Positions 7,933 through 16,803 of a stretch of 35,649 bases of DNA are shown here, piece after piece. The DNA comes from Pseudomonadales bacterium (lineage in GTDB: Bacteria > Pseudomonadota > Gammaproteobacteria > Pseudomonadales > Azotimanducaceae). Position 1 is the stretch's first letter; each line of letters begins with the position of its first letter. The stretch lies in NCBI GenBank assembly GCA_030749725.1, contig JASMJM010000162.1, positions 1 to 35,649 on the forward strand, written 5' to 3'. The position numbers and the translations under genes were made by a program. The notes under the pieces were generated by a model that worked only from the letters and a program-made list of their open reading frames with translations, was not told the DNA's origin and made no database searches.

Positions 7933-7957
7933 ATCATAATATTGACAATACTATGAT
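7933..7957. promoter_or_regulatory. 25-bp near-perfect palindrome, operator candidate for glmS and the TrmB-type regulator
   Basis: The left arm ATCATAATATTG (7933-7944) and the right arm CAATACTATGAT (7946-7957) flank a central A at 7945; 11 of 12 positions pair. It lies in the 96-bp gap between divergent glmS and the regulator gene and includes the regulator's ATG at 7953-7955. Length, dyad symmetry and position fit the binding site of a dimeric winged-helix protein, most simply the adjacent TrmB-type regulator acting on itself and glmS. Binding is inferred. Confidence 0.7.
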
Positions 7958-8699
7958 CATCCATGAAGCTCTTGGAAAACTCGATTTCACGGACCGGGAG
8001 ATCGATATCTACCTCGCCCTGCTGAAACTCAGTCCTGCTTCCATCAGGGACATCGCCAGCCAGTCAGATATCAATCGAGGCACGACTTACGAGCTACTGA
8101 AGGGACTGCACAAGAGGGGATTGGTCAGTTACTTTCCGAGAGGCAAACGCCGCTTCTTCTGTGCGGAACCACCCGAACAGCTATTGCAGATCGCTGAGGA
8201 GAAAAGGCAGCACCTGGGACAAGCCATCGATACCTTGCAGAGTGATATCATCCCCGATCTGAATCTCCTCAAGCCGGACCGGGCCGCCACCAACGTTCAT
8301 TACTACGAAGGGGATGAAGGCATCGAGCACGTATTGCGGGATATCCTCAGAACGGTGGAACAATCACAGCGCAAGATCTACAGCGTCTATTCGTCAAAAC
8401 TGATCCGCAAATACCTGTACCGCCCGTTTCCCAACTACACGCGTCAGCGGGTGCAGCGCAACATCAGGGTCCAAGTGATCGCTATCGGCGAGGGTGGCGA
8501 GGATGCGCCCCTGGCGGAACGTAAATGGATCGACATAGATGACCGCGACACTGCTGCCAGTTATGTTGCCATCTATCCGCCAAAATGTGCCATGATCTCG
8601 CTCATTCAGGAAGACTACCCCACCGCTGTCGTGATCGATTCTTCCGCCATCGCATTGGCCCTGAAGATATCGTTCGATACGCTTTGGAATCTGTTGTGA
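7953..8699 (+). CDS. TrmB-family transcriptional regulator
   Basis: A 248-residue protein. Residues ~8-75 form a winged helix typical of TrmB: LDFTDREIDIYLALLKL, then IRDIASQSDINRGTTYELLKGLHKRGLV (recognition region), and a wing with FPRGKRRFF. A coiled helix (~85-110) and an effector-like domain (~118-248, HYYEGDEGIEHVLRDIL) follow. TrmB proteins are sugar-responsive repressors or activators, best known in archaea and found in some bacteria. The only in-frame start is ATG 7953, without any SD, and it sits inside the palindrome, suggesting a leaderless or very short-leader transcript. The back-to-back arrangement with glmS suggests it controls amino-sugar synthesis, perhaps sensing a phosphosugar; the effector is unknown. 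Confidence 0.85.
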   Translation: MIIHEALGKLDFTDREIDIYLALLKLSPASIRDIASQSDINRGTTYELLKGLHKRGLVSYFPRGKRRFFCAEPPEQLLQIAEEKRQHLGQAIDTLQSDIIPDLNLLKPDRAATNVHYYEGDEGIEHVLRDILRTVEQSQRKIYSVYSSKLIRKYLYRPFPNYTRQRVQRNIRVQVIAIGEGGEDAPLAERKWIDIDDRDTAASYVAIYPPKCAMISLIQEDYPTAVVIDSSAIALALKISFDTLWNLL

Positions 8700-9237
8700 G
8701 TCAGTCACCGAAACATCTAACAGGTACAACCAGCTGTAACAAACCACGGGAAAAAAGGCAGATCGAACAGGGCAGCTCAATTCAAAGCCAAAAATTGACC
8801 TGTCTCAACTAAACACGAATCTGTCTTACCCCTATCCCGCTACCTGTTGCGTCCACCGGCAAAGGAGAGTACATTTTTGCTTGGCTGCGCAGAGCGCTGC
8901 AGCCGGGCTAAAGAAGTTTACAGTGATTTGATCCCCTGGACTTTTGCACAATTCCTTATCGCCATTAGGGAGATCGTGACTGTACCAGCCGCGGAGCTCG
9001 TAATGACCACACTGCATTTGCAGGATAACGGACTAGTCCTGGCTCGGTCTATGTTAACAACTCTTCAAGAGCCGCTTCACACCCTCCTCGCAATAGCGAC
9101 TTCCAAAACGACCAAACTAGCTTCGATCTTCATTCAATCCAGTACCCACACGCTATATAATTCATCCGATGTTTTACTGTCCCGGATAAGCGACTGTCTT
9201 GCCATCCGACTCATGCACGGCAGGAGGTAAATTCAAC
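8700..9237. other. 538-bp stretch without a supported gene, upstream of nuoA
   Basis: An open frame on the plus strand (8847-9230) lacks family likeness and an SD, so I do not call it. The stretch holds a small stem GGCTGC/GCAGCC (8883-8904) with a 10-base loop and a -10 box near 9156. Neither secG nor a tRNA, which often precede nuo in gammaproteobacteria, could be seen. It is probably a long leader or control region, or decayed sequence. Confidence 0.5.
9133..9161 (+). promoter_or_regulatory. Candidate promoter of the nuo operon
   Basis: A perfect TATAAT (9156-9161, within TATATAAT) is preceded at the ideal 17 bases by TTCAAT (9133-9138), which matches the -35 consensus at only three positions. 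It lies about 76 bases upstream of the nuoA start with nothing coding between. Confidence 0.5.
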
Positions 9238-9642
9238 TTGAGCGAAACCACAACAGGATTGTGGCCACTGGTCCTCTACATGGCCTCGGTCATCGCACTG
9301 GTACTCCTGATCATCGGTCTATCCCACATTGCCGGCCCCAAAACGAAAATGAGAAGAGCCACCGGAGATCCGTTTGAAGCGGGAATCGTACCCGTCGGCG
9401 GAACCGAGCACACCATCTCGGTGGAGTTCTATCTTGTCGCCATGTTCTTTGTCATCTTCGACCTGGAGACGGTTTTTATCTTTGCATGGGCGATCGCTTT
9501 TTATGAACTCGGCTGGACCGGTTACTGGGCAATCATCATATTTATAGTGATCCTGACTGCCGCGCTCATCTATGAATGGAAATCGGGTGCCCTCGACTGG
9601 GGAATAAAGAGACGCAAAGGCCTGAAACTGGAGCACCGCTAA
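9238..9642 (+). CDS. nuoA: NADH-quinone oxidoreductase subunit A
   Basis: A 134-residue membrane subunit of complex I, with three hydrophobic helices, the [18 protein letters not shown] loop after helix 1, and [22 protein letters not shown], the family signature with Asp-Leu-Glu in helix 2. It helps shape the quinone entry region with NuoH and NuoJ. Translation most likely starts at TTG 9238 ([14 protein letters not shown]), ten bases after AGGAGG (9222-9227); an ATG 13 codons upstream would place the SD inside the gene. It is first in the operon, and its TAA shares one base with the nuoB ATG (TAATG). Confidence 0.95.
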   Translation: MSETTTGLWPLVLYMASVIALVLLIIGLSHIAGPKTKMRRATGDPFEAGIVPVGGTEHTISVEFYLVAMFFVIFDLETVFIFAWAIAFYELGWTGYWAIIIFIVILTAALIYEWKSGALDWGIKRRKGLKLEHR

Positions 9643-10301
9643 TGGAGTGGAATATCAGCAAAATAAAACCAGGCGACCGGCTGCCGGGAAGCTCGATCGC
9701 GACCACACAGGTCGACGAAGGTTTGGAAGCGGAAGTCGAGAAAAATGTCATGCTCTCCACGCTGGAAGCGATGATCTCCTGGGGTCGCAAGAATTCAGTT
9801 TTCCCATACAACTTCGGCATCTCCTGCTGTTATGTGGAAATGGCAACTACGTTCACCAGTAGATTTGATATCGCACGATTCGGTTGTGAGGTGCTCAGGG
9901 CAACGCCGCGACAATCGGACCTCATGGTGGTTGCAGGCACACCCTTTATAAAGATGGCGCCGGTCATTCAACGCCTCTACGAGCAGATGATCGAACCGCG
10001 CTGGGTGATTTCAATGGGTGCCTGTGCAAATTCGGGAGGCATCTACGACATCTACAGTGTGGTGCAGGGGGTGGACAAGTTCATCCCGGTGGATATCTAC
10101 ATTCCCGGCTGTCCGCCACGTCCTGAAGCCGTGCTTGAGGCAGTTATGTTGCTGCGTGAAAAGATCGGTGCAGAGCGGCGTCCTTTGAGTTGGCTACTTG
10201 AAGATCAGCGAGTGGTGGAACTTGAAACCGGTAGCATGCGAGACAGGAATACGCCAGACAGAATGCGAGCGACCGACTTGCGATCGCCCGACGAAGTATA
10301 G
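9642..10301 (+). CDS. nuoB: NADH-quinone oxidoreductase subunit B
   Basis: A 219-residue peripheral-arm subunit holding cluster N2, the last electron carrier before quinone. Visible ligands are the tandem Cys62-Cys63 in [10 protein letters not shown], Cys128 in GACANSGG and Cys157 in [10 protein letters not shown], the expected N2 pattern. The C-terminal ~40 residues ([13 protein letters not shown] onward) are a charged tail. The start at ATG 9642 overlaps the nuoA stop by one base. The last codons of the gene are part of a 22-bp tandem duplication, and the first TAG (10299-10301) ends the protein, so the second copy is untranslated. Confidence 0.96.
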   Translation: MEWNISKIKPGDRLPGSSIATTQVDEGLEAEVEKNVMLSTLEAMISWGRKNSVFPYNFGISCCYVEMATTFTSRFDIARFGCEVLRATPRQSDLMVVAGTPFIKMAPVIQRLYEQMIEPRWVISMGACANSGGIYDIYSVVQGVDKFIPVDIYIPGCPPRPEAVLEAVMLLREKIGAERRPLSWLLEDQRVVELETGSMRDRNTPDRMRATDLRSPDEV

Positions 10302-10329
10302 TGAATAGCCCGACGAAGTATAGTGAATA
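10286..10329 (+). repeat. 22-bp exact tandem duplication at the nuoB 3' end
   Basis: Two identical 22-bp units occupy 10286-10307 and 10308-10329, each beginning GCCCGACGAAG and ending GTGAATA; the next three bases (GCC) begin a third. The first unit includes the nuoB stop codon. It widens the nuoB-nuoCD gap to 51 bp. It probably arose by replication slippage. Confidence 0.95.
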
Positions 10330-10352
10330 GCCAAACAGTTTAGCGATACAAG

Positions 10353-12128
10353 ATGAATACAGCTCAAACAGCGGTGAACCAGTTAGATAAACCGGCGATA
10401 GCGAGAGAACTAGAGAATCGTTTCGCAGATGTGACTCTAATCTACCAGCCGACAATCGATGCCCTGCCGACATTCTGGGTAGGCAGAGATCGGTTCAGGG
10501 ATGTACTGAAATATCTGAAGACGGAGTCCGTGCAGCCCTACCCCATGCTTTACGATCTTTGTGGTATGGACGAGAGAGTTCGCACCCACAGGGAAGGACT
10601 TCCCAACAGCGACTTTACGGTGATCTATCACCTTCTGTCCATTGTTCGAAACGAAGACATCCGCATAAAGGTTGCTCTTACTGAGAATGACAATACCGTG
10701 CCGACGGTAAGCGATATCTTCCCGAATGCGAACTGGTATGAACGGGAAGCCTGGGATATGTTCGGTATCACCTTTGACGGGCATCCGAATCTCAGACGTA
10801 TACTTACACCGCCCTGGTGGGAAGGCCACCCACTGCGCAAGGACCACCCGGCTCGCGCGACGGAGATGGAACCCTTCACACTGACGGAAGAGAAACAGGA
10901 GCAATACCAGGAAGCGCTGCGATTCAAACCCGAAGAGTGGGGCATGTCGCGTAAGAAGGGCGACACGGAATACATGTTTCTCAACATCGGCCCCAACCAC
11001 CCGAGTTCCCACGGCGCCTTCCGCATCGTCCTGCAGTTGGATGGTGAAGTGGTTGTGGATGCGGTACCGGAAATCGGTTTCCACCACCGCGGTGCGGAAA
11101 AGATGGGTGAGCGGCAAAGCTGGCACAGCTTTATCCCCTATACGGATCGCATCGATTATGCAGCCGGGGTGATGAACAACCTGCCCTACGTGATGGCTGT
11201 TGAAAAACTGGCAGGCATCGAAGTGCCGGACCGAGTCAAGGTGATCCGCATCATGCTGGTGGAACTGTTCAGGGTCATCAGCCACATGGTGTTCTGGGGT
11301 ACCTTTTCCGCTGACGTCGGTCACATGTCATCCATCTTCTACATGTTTAACGACCGCGAAAGAATCTTCCGCATTTTCGAAGCCATTACCGGTGGCCGCA
11401 TGCACCCCTCCTGGTTCCGCATCGGGGGTGTGGCCCAGGATCTCCCTAACGGCTGGGATAAAATGGTCAGGGACTTCGTCGAATGGATGCCCGGGCGTGT
11501 CGATCACTTCGATAAGATCAGCATGCAGAATACCGTACTCCAAAAACGCACGGTCGGTATCGGCATCTACACCCAGGAAGAGGCACTGGACTGGGGAGTG
11601 ACGGGGCCGGGACTGCGCGCTACCGGCATCGACTACGACTTCCGCCGCGATCGAGCGTATGGCGGTTATGACCAGTTTGATTTTGATATACCGGTAGGCT
11701 CCAACGGCGACTGCTACGACCGGGCCGCAGTAAGGGTCGAAGAGGTCCGCCAGAGCGTGAGAATCGTCAAGCAGTGCCTCGACAACATGCCAGAGGGGCC
11801 CTACAAAGCGGATCATCCCCTCACCACACCGCCACCCAAAGAGCGCACCATGCGGGATATCGAGACGCTGATTCACCACTTTGTCAATGTCAGCTGGGGC
11901 CCTGTTATACCGGCAGGGGAAGCCAGCGTAACCGTTGAAGCTACCAAGGGAAACAACAGCTATTACCTGACCAGCGACGGCAGCACCACCTCGTATCGGA
12001 CCAGAATCCGGACCCCGACGTTTGCGCATTTGCAGATGCTGCCACTGATCAGCAGAGGACTGATGGTTCAGGACGTGGTCGCCATCCTGTGTGCTACCGA
12101 TATCGTAATGGCGGATGTAGATCGTTAG
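10353..12128 (+). CDS. nuoCD: NADH-quinone oxidoreductase, fused subunits C and D
   Basis: A 591-residue fusion. Residues ~1-178 are the NuoC (30-kDa) part with [28 protein letters not shown] and GHPLRKD. After a linker (~178-205), residues ~206-591 are the NuoD (49-kDa) part with [42 protein letters not shown] and [13 protein letters not shown]. NuoD together with NuoB forms the quinone-binding cavity. Fusion of C and D is typical of gammaproteobacteria such as E. coli. The NuoD quinone-site His and the C-terminal Asp-rich end ([12 protein letters not shown], where E. coli-like proteins end GTLDPVFGEVDR) are in the expected positions. nuoE follows after 44 bp. Confidence 0.96.
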   Translation: MNTAQTAVNQLDKPAIARELENRFADVTLIYQPTIDALPTFWVGRDRFRDVLKYLKTESVQPYPMLYDLCGMDERVRTHREGLPNSDFTVIYHLLSIVRNEDIRIKVALTENDNTVPTVSDIFPNANWYEREAWDMFGITFDGHPNLRRILTPPWWEGHPLRKDHPARATEMEPFTLTEEKQEQYQEALRFKPEEWGMSRKKGDTEYMFLNIGPNHPSSHGAFRIVLQLDGEVVVDAVPEIGFHHRGAEKMGERQSWHSFIPYTDRIDYAAGVMNNLPYVMAVEKLAGIEVPDRVKVIRIMLVELFRVISHMVFWGTFSADVGHMSSIFYMFNDRERIFRIFEAITGGRMHPSWFRIGGVAQDLPNGWDKMVRDFVEWMPGRVDHFDKISMQNTVLQKRTVGIGIYTQEEALDWGVTGPGLRATGIDYDFRRDRAYGGYDQFDFDIPVGSNGDCYDRAAVRVEEVRQSVRIVKQCLDNMPEGPYKADHPLTTPPPKERTMRDIETLIHHFVNVSWGPVIPAGEASVTVEATKGNNSYYLTSDGSTTSYRTRIRTPTFAHLQMLPLISRGLMVQDVVAILCATDIVMADVDR

Positions 12129-12172
12129 ATTGTCAAGATCTGAAAGCGGATCTGGATTGTTAGGACGTAAAT

Positions 12173-12661
12173 ATGAGTGCAGCAGAGCAGGACCTTATCC
12201 AAGCCCTTAGCGACGAGGAAATCGGGGAGATCGAAAAAGAGATCACTCACCTCAACGGTCGCAAGTCTGCTGCTATCGACGCGCTCAAAATAGTGCAAAA
12301 GCACCGGCGCTACGTATCTGATGAGAGTCTGCAGGCGGTAGCTAATCTCCTGGGTATGTCCTTTGCAGAACTCGATGGCATCGCCACATTCTACAATCTG
12401 ATATTCCGCAAGCCTGTCGGAGAAAAAGTCATTCTTCTGTGTGACAGTGTCAGCTGCTGGATCATGGGCGGCGTAGACATTCGAGAGAAGATAAAGTCGA
12501 AACTGCAGATAGAGATGGGAGAGACAACACCTGACGACAAATACACACTGCTTCCGATGTCGTGTCTGGGCGACTGTGATCACGCCCCTGCAATGATTGT
12601 CGGCGAAGACGTATATCGCGATCTTACCAATGAACGAATTGACGAAATCTTTGACGAGTAA
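12173..12661 (+). CDS. nuoE: NADH-quinone oxidoreductase subunit E
   Basis: A 162-residue thioredoxin-like [2Fe-2S] subunit (cluster N1a) of the NADH-oxidising module. An N-terminal helical bundle (~12-75) is followed by the ligand cysteines: Cys90 and Cys95 (CDSVSC, C-x4-C) and Cys131 and Cys135 (CLGDC, C-x3-C), all present with normal spacing. AGGA lies seven bases upstream of ATG 12173. The gene ends two bases before nuoF, so the two subunits are probably made in step. Confidence 0.96.
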   Translation: MSAAEQDLIQALSDEEIGEIEKEITHLNGRKSAAIDALKIVQKHRRYVSDESLQAVANLLGMSFAELDGIATFYNLIFRKPVGEKVILLCDSVSCWIMGGVDIREKIKSKLQIEMGETTPDDKYTLLPMSCLGDCDHAPAMIVGEDVYRDLTNERIDEIFDE

Positions 12662-12663
12662 AC

Positions 12664-13962
12664 ATGGAAACTCCATTAACTAACAACATCGGTCCCGACA
12701 AGCCATTTCCGGATCTCGCTGTCTATGAGCAGAACGGCGGCTATCAGACGGTACGCGACACCATTGGCAAACGATCACCGACCGATGTGCAGGAAGCAGT
12801 CAGCGAATCCAGGCTGCGCGGAAGAGGAGGTGCGGGAGTTTCCACCGGGATGAAATGGGGTTTCGTACCCATGGACAACGCCAGTCCCGGACACAAATAC
12901 CTGGTAGCCAACGCAGACGAGATGGAACCGGGGGCCTTTAAGGACCGGGTTCTGATGGAGTTTGACCCCCACCAGTTGATCGAGGGGATGATACTCTCGG
13001 CCTATGCCATCCAAGCCGACATCGGCTACATTTTTATCCGCTCGGACTATTACTTGGCCACAGCAAGGCTAAAGGCGGCAATTGCAGAGAGTCGTGACAA
13101 AGGCTACCTGGGAGAGCGAATCCTCGGGACCGATTACAGTTTCGAGCTGCACGTGCACGTCAGTGCCGGGCGCTACATCTGCGGCGAAGAGACCGCGCTC
13201 TTGAATTCCCTCGAAGGAAAGAGGGCAAACCCCAGAACCAAGCCGCCGTTTCCCCCGATTAGTGGACTGTGGGGCAGACCCACCATCGTCAATAACGTCG
13301 AGACGCTCTGCTGTGTCCCCCACATCGTGCAAAACGGTGCAGACTGGTTCAGGTCGTTGGGAAGAGCGGAGGATGCCGGCACGAAACTGTTCGGTGCAAG
13401 TGGCAGGGTCAAGAATCCGGGTTGCTGGGAATTGCCGATGGGTACCCCCATCAGGGAGATCCTCGAAGGAAGCGCAGGCGGAATGCAGGATGGTTACGGC
13501 CTCCGAGGGTTCCTGCCGGGTGGTGGATCTACCGGCTTTCTGACCGACGAGCATCTGGATCTGCCGATGGACTACGATGCCATCATGCAGGTCAAAAGCC
13601 GCCTTGGTACGGGTACCATGATCATTCTGGACGACAGAACCTGTCCCATCGGCATGGTTGAAAATCTGGTCAACTTCTTCGCGCGGGAGTCCTGTGGTTT
13701 CTGCACGCCGTGCCGCGATGGACTGCCATGGATTGAAGAGATTTTGCACAAGTTGGAAACCGGGCAGGCAGAGCCGGAAGATATGAACATACTGGCCCAG
13801 CAGGCTGGATTTATCGACTGGTGGGGATCAGATTCGAGCAGCAACGGCAACACCCACTGCCCTCTTGCGCCCGGCGCCATAGAACCGCTCGAGAGTGCTA
13901 GGAAGTACTTCGCCGATGACTTTGAACGACACATCCGGGACAAGAAGTGTTCCTATCGGTAG
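12664..13962 (+). CDS. nuoF: NADH-quinone oxidoreductase subunit F (NADH-binding)
   Basis: A 432-residue subunit that oxidises NADH, with FMN and cluster N3. The glycine-rich nucleotide loop RGRGGAGVSTGMKW lies at 52-65, NADEMEPGAFKDR near 83-95, SAGRYICGEETAL at 167-179, and the N3 ligands Cys344, Cys347 and Cys350 (SCGFCTPC) with Cys399 in the THCPLAPGA segment. The Glu at 90 (EPG), where E. coli NuoF also has Glu rather than the Asp of many others, may reduce flavin reactivity. It works with NuoE and NuoG in the cytoplasmic arm. Confidence 0.96.
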   Translation: METPLTNNIGPDKPFPDLAVYEQNGGYQTVRDTIGKRSPTDVQEAVSESRLRGRGGAGVSTGMKWGFVPMDNASPGHKYLVANADEMEPGAFKDRVLMEFDPHQLIEGMILSAYAIQADIGYIFIRSDYYLATARLKAAIAESRDKGYLGERILGTDYSFELHVHVSAGRYICGEETALLNSLEGKRANPRTKPPFPPISGLWGRPTIVNNVETLCCVPHIVQNGADWFRSLGRAEDAGTKLFGASGRVKNPGCWELPMGTPIREILEGSAGGMQDGYGLRGFLPGGGSTGFLTDEHLDLPMDYDAIMQVKSRLGTGTMIILDDRTCPIGMVENLVNFFARESCGFCTPCRDGLPWIEEILHKLETGQAEPEDMNILAQQAGFIDWWGSDSSSNGNTHCPLAPGAIEPLESARKYFADDFERHIRDKKCSYR

Positions 13963-13974
13963 TAGCCATAGACA

Positions 13975-14013
13975 GCAGATCCAGAGAACAGATTTAGAGA
14001 GCAGATTTTGCAG
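13975..14013 (+). repeat. Three imperfect 13-bp tandem units between nuoF and nuoG
   Basis: The units are GCAGATCCAGAGA (13975-13987), ACAGATTTAGAGA (13988-14000) and GCAGATTTTGCAG (14001-14013). Units 1 and 2 match at 10 of 13 positions; unit 3 keeps the CAGATTT core. They fill most of the 64-bp gap and stop just before the nuoG SD (GGAAGGAG). This is probably slippage; no role is evident. Confidence 0.75.
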
Positions 14014-14026
14014 GAAGGAGTAACAC

Positions 14027-16792
14027 ATGCCCAAGATTGTTGTTGATGGGATATCCTATGAAGTGGATGCCGGCAATAATCTGTTGGAAGCGCTTCTCAA
14101 TCTGAAGAGGGATCTACCTTATTTCTGCTGGCACCCTTCCATGGGTTCGATCGGCGCCTGCCGCCAATGCGCAGTCATTCAGTATCGGGATGAGGATGAT
14201 GACACGGGCCGTATTGTCATGGCCTGCATGACACCGGTCAGCGAAGGGACGATCTTTTCTACCGATACGGACAGTGCCAAAGAATTTCGCCGCGATGTAA
14301 TCGAAAACATGATGATCAATCACCCCCATGATTGTCCCGTCTGTGAAGAAGGTGGTGAGTGTCATCTGCAGGACATGACGGTGATGACCGGTCACAGGAA
14401 TCGGACCTACAGCGGCCCCAAGAATACGTTCAGAAATCAGTACCTCGGACCCTTCATCGATCACGAGATGAATCGCTGCATCACATGCTACCGATGCGTC
14501 CGCTACTACAGTGACTATGCAGGCGGAGTTGATCTGGCGGCGTTTGCTTCCCGCAACAACACCTACTTCGGCCGCCACCAGGATGGCATCCTCGAGAGCG
14601 AATTTGCGGGTAATCTGGTGGAGGTGTGTCCGACCGGAGTGTTTACCGACAAAACTCTTAGCGAACACTATACACGCAAGTGGGATCTGCAATCGGCCCC
14701 ATCGATATGTGTGGGGTGTGGCGCAGGATGCAACACCAGCGCATCCGAGCGTTACGGCCAGCTAAGGCGCATTCACAATCGTTTCAACGACCAGGTAAAC
14801 GGCTATTTCCTCTGCGACCGCGGTCGATTCGGTGCAGGATTTGTCAATAACGAGGACAGGATCCCCCAGGCCGGTATTCGTGACAGCGAGGGCAAATATG
14901 ATCGGGTCAGCGCAGAAGAGGCGCTCTCGCACGTAGCGGATCAATTAGCTAACAGTTCAGGCAAGGTGGTAGGTATCGGATCTCCACGGGCTTCACTGGA
15001 ATCCAACTACCTGCTCAAGCAGATTGTTGGCGAGGGTAATTTCTACAGCGGTGTATCTAGCAAAGAGCAGGAGCTCACCAACTGCATCATCGATATTATG
15101 CGTGATGGCAGCGTCAAAACGCCCTCATTGGCCGAGGTGGAAGAAGCGGATGCTGTCCTGGTACTGGGCCAAGACCTGACCAACACAGCTCCCCGCTTAG
15201 CACTGGCCGTGCGCCAATCAGTGAGGAACCGGTCGAAGGAGTTGGCAGTTCAGGCTCAAATTCCGCTCTGGCAGGATGCTGCGGTGCGAGAACTGGCCCA
15301 GGATGAACTCAGTCCACTGGTTCTGTTGACCTCTTATGCGGATCGACTCGAAGATGTGGCGAGCCTGAGCTGTCATGCGTCAGCAACAGACATCGCCCGC
15401 ATCGGATTCGCCGTTGCCAATCGATTGAACGATCGGTTCACGGCCGTGGATGGCCTCAGTGAGACAGATCAGAAGACCGTAGAGGAAGTGGTGGAAATTC
15501 TGAAGGCAGCAGATCGCCCCTTAATCGTCTCAGGAACCGGCAGCCAATCGAAGTCCGTTATCGAAGCGGCAGCTAATATCGCTTGGGCGCTGCAAGCCGA
15601 TAACGAGCAGACTGCCATCATGCTCTGCGTGCCTGAGTGTAATAGTCTGGGCGTCGGCTTGCTGGAGAGGGAAAACAGTAACACTCTGACAGATCTGTTG
15701 GATTCAACTGACACGATTTCAACAGCCATCGTTCTGGAAAATGATCTGTTTCGAAGAGCTTCAACTCAGCAGATCACGGCATTCGCTGCAAAGCTCGAGC
15801 AATTGGTGGTAATAGACTCCCTCGACAATGCGACCGTGTCTTTGTCCGATGTGGTTCTGCCTGCCGCCACCTTCGCTGAAACGGAGGGAACCCTGGTAAA
15901 CAATGAAGGTAGGGCGCAACGATCCTTTGCTGTATTTGAGGGCGCCGGCGATATTCAGGGAAGCTGGCAATGGCTGACCAACCTGGGCAAGGCCCTTTCA
16001 AGGGAGGGATTCGCTGCCCTGGAACGGATCGATTCAGTCACTGCGGAATGTGAACGTAGCAATGACCTGCTGTCCGGTATCACAAAGGTCGCGCCAACTG
16101 CTGACTACCGCGTCGAAGGTATGAAGATTGCCCGAATGACCCACCGCGCCAGCGGAAGAACGGCGATGAGAGCCAACATCAACGTCCATGAACCGAAACA
16201 ACCGGTGGATCAGGAATCCGCACTGGCATACACTATGGAGGGGATCAGCGGACCCCGAGCTCCTCTATCCGCTTATGTCTGGTCACCCGGGTGGAACTCC
16301 AATCAGGCGGTGCACAAATTTCAGACTGAAACAGGTGGCCCGCTGTCCCACGTCAATCCGGGTATTCGTCTGATCGAGCCCGCCGGCAACGGCAGCCCGC
16401 AGGAGAGATACCGTGAAGTGCCACAGCCAAGAGCTGCAGGAGCAGGATCCCTGGCACTCATTCCCAGATACCACATATTCGGCAGTGACGAGATGAGCGC
16501 GCGTAGTAAAGCGATTGCAGAGCTGGCTCCCAGCAGTTATCTGGCCATCGCTCCGGAAACTGCGCAGCGCTTGTCGGTGGTCTCCAAAGACGGTGTTGAA
16601 TTCACCATCGGTAATCGGACCCTGCAGCTGGAGGTCGTAGTGGATAGCTCGGTCGACGACGGCTGTGCCCTCTTTCCAGCCGGACTGGCGGATACGCTGG
16701 ATCTTATGCATCAGGCCCAGGTCAGTCTGCAAAAGGCGGCTGGCTGGACCCCAAGAACAACCACCCAGGATAAGCTGATTGCGAAAGAGTAG
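14027..16792 (+). CDS. nuoG: NADH-quinone oxidoreductase subunit G
   Basis: A 921-residue iron-sulfur subunit (E. coli NuoG is ~908). Ligands seen in order are: [2Fe-2S] N1b, Cys34, Cys45, Cys48, Cys67; N5, His99, Cys103, Cys106, Cys112; the next [4Fe-4S] (N4), Cys151, Cys154, Cys157, Cys201; and the off-pathway N7, Cys228, Cys231, Cys235, Cys263. N7 is present only in some lineages, including E. coli. The remainder is a molybdopterin-oxidoreductase-like domain without cofactor. The segment LGPFIDHEMNRCITCYRCVRYY is close to the enterobacterial form. The start is ATG 14027, with GGAAGGAG seven to eight bases upstream. Residues ~690-780 (MRANINVHEPKQPVDQESALAY) match the C-terminal domain of the E. 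coli-type subunit. Confidence 0.96.
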   Translation: MPKIVVDGISYEVDAGNNLLEALLNLKRDLPYFCWHPSMGSIGACRQCAVIQYRDEDDDTGRIVMACMTPVSEGTIFSTDTDSAKEFRRDVIENMMINHPHDCPVCEEGGECHLQDMTVMTGHRNRTYSGPKNTFRNQYLGPFIDHEMNRCITCYRCVRYYSDYAGGVDLAAFASRNNTYFGRHQDGILESEFAGNLVEVCPTGVFTDKTLSEHYTRKWDLQSAPSICVGCGAGCNTSASERYGQLRRIHNRFNDQVNGYFLCDRGRFGAGFVNNEDRIPQAGIRDSEGKYDRVSAEEALSHVADQLANSSGKVVGIGSPRASLESNYLLKQIVGEGNFYSGVSSKEQELTNCIIDIMRDGSVKTPSLAEVEEADAVLVLGQDLTNTAPRLALAVRQSVRNRSKELAVQAQIPLWQDAAVRELAQDELSPLVLLTSYADRLEDVASLSCHASATDIARIGFAVANRLNDRFTAVDGLSETDQKTVEEVVEILKAADRPLIVSGTGSQSKSVIEAAANIAWALQADNEQTAIMLCVPECNSLGVGLLERENSNTLTDLLDSTDTISTAIVLENDLFRRASTQQITAFAAKLEQLVVIDSLDNATVSLSDVVLPAATFAETEGTLVNNEGRAQRSFAVFEGAGDIQGSWQWLTNLGKALSREGFAALERIDSVTAECERSNDLLSGITKVAPTADYRVEGMKIARMTHRASGRTAMRANINVHEPKQPVDQESALAYTMEGISGPRAPLSAYVWSPGWNSNQAVHKFQTETGGPLSHVNPGIRLIEPAGNGSPQERYREVPQPRAAGAGSLALIPRYHIFGSDEMSARSKAIAELAPSSYLAIAPETAQRLSVVSKDGVEFTIGNRTLQLEVVVDSSVDDGCALFPAGLADTLDLMHQAQVSLQKAAGWTPRTTTQDKLIAKE

Positions 16793-16803
16793 GTAGATCA
16801 TCC

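Noticed and set aside
7857-7952. glmS ribozyme or other riboswitch upstream of glmS
   Set aside because: Only 96 bases separate glmS from the divergent start, too short for the glmS ribozyme, and no matching fold seen.
8847-9230. Plus-strand open frame of about 127 codons upstream of nuoA
   Set aside because: TTG start without SD, no family likeness, low-complexity hydrophobic/serine mix, and it overlaps the nuo promoter candidate.
10437-11324. 295-codon open frame on the minus strand
   Set aside because: Lies entirely antisense to nuoCD, which has clear family motifs; His-rich shadow composition.
13069-13749. 226-codon minus-strand open frame
   Set aside because: Antisense to nuoF, with no motif of its own.
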